DNA of 64,000 bases, from assembly GCA_029637525.1 (NCBI GenBank), contig CP072660.1, positions 1,017,612 to 1,081,611 on the forward strand, given 5' to 3'. Within the stretch, counting starts at the first letter, position 1; every line of letters begins with the position of its first letter. The DNA comes from Desulfurococcaceae archaeon MEX13E-LK6-19 (lineage in GTDB: Archaea > Thermoproteota > Thermoprotei_A > Sulfolobales > Desulfurococcaceae). Made by a program: the position numbers and the translations under genes. The notes below the pieces were generated by a model. That model worked only from the letters and a program-made list of their open reading frames with translations, had not been told where the DNA came from and searched no databases. Of the stretch, positions 61,875-64,000 are shown piece after piece.

Positions 61875-64000
61875 TCACCCACCCCATTTGATTATTACTA
61901 ATAATGCTATTAGCGCCAACAAGAAGATCATGAAAGCCGATAAAATACAGTAAAATACCAAATTATACTTCCTACCCCTGAATATAACCAGGGATTTCCT
62001 GATGAAGTCTACTAGAGGCATCCAAAGCATTTCATCGATGTATATATCGCCTTTAACCAGTCTATGGTAAATCCTTGGTATAAAGTAAATGGTTCCACTA
62101 ATCCTTTCAGAGAACTTGTGTAATGCACATAGGATCCTTCTATAGCCAACACATATCCTAGGAGCACGCTTTAGCTTATCTGCTTCAGCAAGCAGCACTC
62201 TAAGAGACTCCTCGTATCCACCAAACAGTGTGTTCTTAGCCTTGGACAAACCATTATGTAGTTCTTCACCGAAAGCATAGAGAGGCTCGATAGACTCCTC
62301 GAAATCACCATAGTAATACTTTGCCTTAAGCTTGGTTTGTGCAACAGGAGCCTCGACACCACATAGCCATGAACCAGTGGTTCCCGGCACTCTTAGTGAT
62401 GCTACATATACTACTGTAATAGTGGTTAAGACAAGTATCGTTATGGCCAATGTTATTGGCGAGAAGAATGATGGATACAACGGGCTACTCCACGGTGGTA
62501 TGAACTGTATCACCAAGTAACTATAGGACACATAGTCGACTAGACTTGCTAGATCTAATCCTATTGACGAAGCACCTATACCTAATAGTACTGGAAGCAC
62601 TATTGATGGAGTAACTCCTAGTACTACACATAGGATTGACAGGAAGTTTTGTGCAAAATTCATAGTCAACGGGACTTCCCTAGCCTCCTTTGTTACCTCA
62701 TTTAGTTCGCCGCCGAAGGCGGTTGTATAGAACTTTATGAATGATGCCAATGTTGCAGCACTTATAAAGAGGGCCATGATACCACAGAATATTATGTACG
62801 CGTTGTTTGAAAGGAATGTAGCTTGGTAAATCATCCACTTCGATATAAACCCGTTTAGAGGAGGAACACCTGCTATAGCGAGCGCGGCAATGATTGTTGC
62901 TAGTGCTGTAAACGGCATGTTCTTGGCTAGACCACCGAGTCTATTGAGGTCACGTGTATGCACTCTATAAAGAATAGATCCAGCTGCAAGGAAGAGCGCT
63001 CCTTTGAATAACGCGTGGTTCAGGAGATGGAATAAACCTGCTGCAAGAGCTATTACGCCGAAGACTCTATACGGATCGCCTAGTGACAAGAATATTATGC
63101 CTACGCCAACACCCAGCCATATATAACCCATTTGTCCCACGCTATGGTATGCAAGCAGTCGTTTTCCATCCGTTTGTTTGAGCGCATATAATGTACCTAC
63201 TGTAAGCGTTATAGTACCCATGGTAGCGATTATGTAGCCGTACAAGGTGTTATAGGGCATCATGAAACATGTTGTCCTGATGAGACCATAGACCGCTACC
63301 TTGATCATTGCTCCCGAGAGGAGGGCTGATGCATTGCTTGGTGCAGCTGGATGGGCGTCGGGTAGCCAGAAGTGGAATGGTACTACACCAGCTTTACTAC
63401 CAAACCCCAGTAGGAACAGGAAGTAGAGAACAGGGTTGACTCCGGCAATACTACGTAGCACTACTATGTCTAGTGTCCTATAGGTGTCATAGACAGTTAT
63501 TACCGCTAGCAATAATGGTAGTGTGCTGAGTATGTGCATTGTGATGAAGTACTTTCTGCCAGTCTCTCTAACGCTATCGTTATCGTACTCCCATGTTATC
63601 AACAAGTAAGATGCTAGTGTCATAACTTCCCAGAAGAATATGAAGTACAGAAGATTCCTAGAGATAACTACTAGCACCATGGATAAGATGAACGTGTTAT
63701 GAATAGCGCCATAAAGCCAGTTGATGCTAAGTCTCCTATAGTGCTCCATGTACTGTGGAGTATAGACCAGCGTAGCAAAGCCGAGTAAGCTTAGCACTAT
63801 TAGTAATAGTATTGACAGGAAGTCTATGTAGATAGGTATATTGAATACAATGGCTTCAATAACCGTGTTATTGGCGGCGACTAGTATACAAAAAACTAGG
63901 AGAAATATTGATGCTATAGCGCCGAGCATACTAGATACTATGAGTGCTTTCTTTGATGATTTGTAGAGTATGAAACCAGCTAGTATACCAGCTACGAATA
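61875..64000 (-). CDS. hyfB: Membrane hydrogenase antiporter-like subunit (HyfB/NuoL-like), N-terminus cut off by the window edge
   Basis: At least 708 codons; the frame remains open from the ATG at 63929 to base 64000, giving FVAGILAGFILYKSSKKALI before that Met, so the true start lies outside. The proton-pumping NuoL/MrpA core is clear: FFWEVMTLASYLLITWE (key Glu), GFGSKAGVVPFHFWLPDAHP (key Lys) and LNHALFKGALFLAAGSI (Lys). The last ~130 residues (IYIDEMLWMPLVDF and a final helix) are the HyfB-type extension. It should translocate H+ or Na+ as H2 is made. More subunits may lie beyond the edge. Confidence 0.9.
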   Translation of the reverse strand, partial: FVAGILAGFILYKSSKKALIVSSMLGAIASIFLLVFCILVAANNTVIEAIVFNIPIYIDFLSILLLIVLSLLGFATLVYTPQYMEHYRRLSINWLYGAIHNTFILSMVLVVISRNLLYFIFFWEVMTLASYLLITWEYDNDSVRETGRKYFITMHILSTLPLLLAVITVYDTYRTLDIVVLRSIAGVNPVLYFLFLLGFGSKAGVVPFHFWLPDAHPAAPSNASALLSGAMIKVAVYGLIRTTCFMMPYNTLYGYIIATMGTITLTVGTLYALKQTDGKRLLAYHSVGQMGYIWLGVGVGIIFLSLGDPYRVFGVIALAAGLFHLLNHALFKGALFLAAGSILYRVHTRDLNRLGGLAKNMPFTALATIIAALAIAGVPPLNGFISKWMIYQATFLSNNAYIIFCGIMALFISAATLASFIKFYTTAFGGELNEVTKEAREVPLTMNFAQNFLSILCVVLGVTPSIVLPVLLGIGASSIGLDLASLVDYVSYSYLVIQFIPPWSSPLYPSFFSPITLAITILVLTTITVVYVASLRVPGTTGSWLCGVEAPVAQTKLKAKYYYGDFEESIEPLYAFGEELHNGLSKAKNTLFGGYEESLRVLLAEADKLKRAPRICVGYRRILCALHKFSERISGTIYFIPRIYHRLVKGDIYIDEMLWMPLVDFIRKSLVIFRGRKYNLVFYCILSAFMIFLLALIALLVIIKWGG

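Noticed and set aside
59262-63929. Possibility that the membrane complex is an Mbx-type or Fpo-type complex without hydrogenase activity
   Set aside because: Both CxxC pairs for NiFe binding are intact in the large subunit and HycG has its cluster ligands.
1-64000. CRISPR arrays, tRNA and rRNA genes
   Set aside because: No regularly spaced direct repeats and no tRNA T-loop or acceptor pattern were seen; rRNA-like conserved blocks are absent.

Overview
The window is archaeal and most likely from a hyperthermophilic crenarchaeon (Thermoproteota, Desulfurococcales-like). The base composition is AT-rich, GTG and TTG starts are frequent, Shine-Dalgarno sites are of the GGAGGTGAT/GGTGAT type, operons are tightly overlapped (ATGA, GTGA and TTGA junctions), and many families are archaeal: a ThiD-ThiN fusion, archaeosortase, ABC-class ATPase COG3044, DUF134 and a group 4 membrane hydrogenase. 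The species cannot be named from sequence alone. No rRNA, tRNA, CRISPR array or intact insertion sequence was seen.

Layout. 0-3.2 kb: a left-truncated maltokinase with a winged-helix regulator, a GNAT acetyltransferase and dihydrolipoamide dehydrogenase. 3.4-19.6 kb: a long one-directional envelope region. It starts with a split MacB/FtsX-type ABC system that contains a multispanning, GT-C-like gene. A GT2 glycosyltransferase follows, then a ten- or eleven-gene operon: MoxR ATPase, membrane proteins, a DUF4129-like protein, a DUF4350-like protein, DUF58, an archaeosortase with the C-R-H triad fused to an EpsI-like domain, and a DUF1616 protein split into two genes. 19.7-24.6 kb: glycine cleavage genes gcvPB, gcvPA, gcvT and gcvH, whose L protein is probably lpdA at 1.9 kb. 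24.6-29.3 kb: NAD kinase, an aminotransferase, a protein with a possible PCNA-binding tail, and a secreted unknown. 29.7-37.4 kb: a second envelope region with a YhfC-type protease, a 1033-residue FtsX-type permease and its ATPase, a rhomboid protease with an extra outer domain, and a repeat-bearing anchored protein. 37.4-42.5 kb: small unknowns, a TauE/SafE exporter, a GT4 glycosyltransferase behind a GC-rich structured leader, a DUF433/DUF5615 toxin-antitoxin pair and a DUF134 regulator. 42.6-46.5 kb: a thiamine operon (HMP-type transporter, AIR-synthase-family kinase, ThiD-ThiN) behind two palindromic operator-like sites. 46.7-52.5 kb: COG3044 ATPase, MATE transporter, radical SAM/SPASM protein and a degenerate CPBP-like membrane protein. 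52.7-64 kb: formate metabolism, with an FrhB/FdhB-type subunit, FdhA, a FocA-type channel, MobA, and a group 4 [NiFe] hydrogenase operon that runs off the right edge.

How the genes fit together. The last block encodes most of a formate hydrogenlyase. FocA would move formate, FdhA (with MGD cofactor from MobA) would oxidise it, the FrhB-like and HycF-like iron-sulphur proteins would carry electrons, and the membrane hydrogenase would make H2 while its NuoL/NuoH-like subunits pump ions. The 9.5-19.6 kb operon has the parts of a protein-sorting and surface-assembly machine: an AAA+ chaperone, a DUF58 partner, large single-pass receptors and a sortase-like transpeptidase. Its joint function has not been described as far as I know, and it is the strongest candidate here for an undescribed system.
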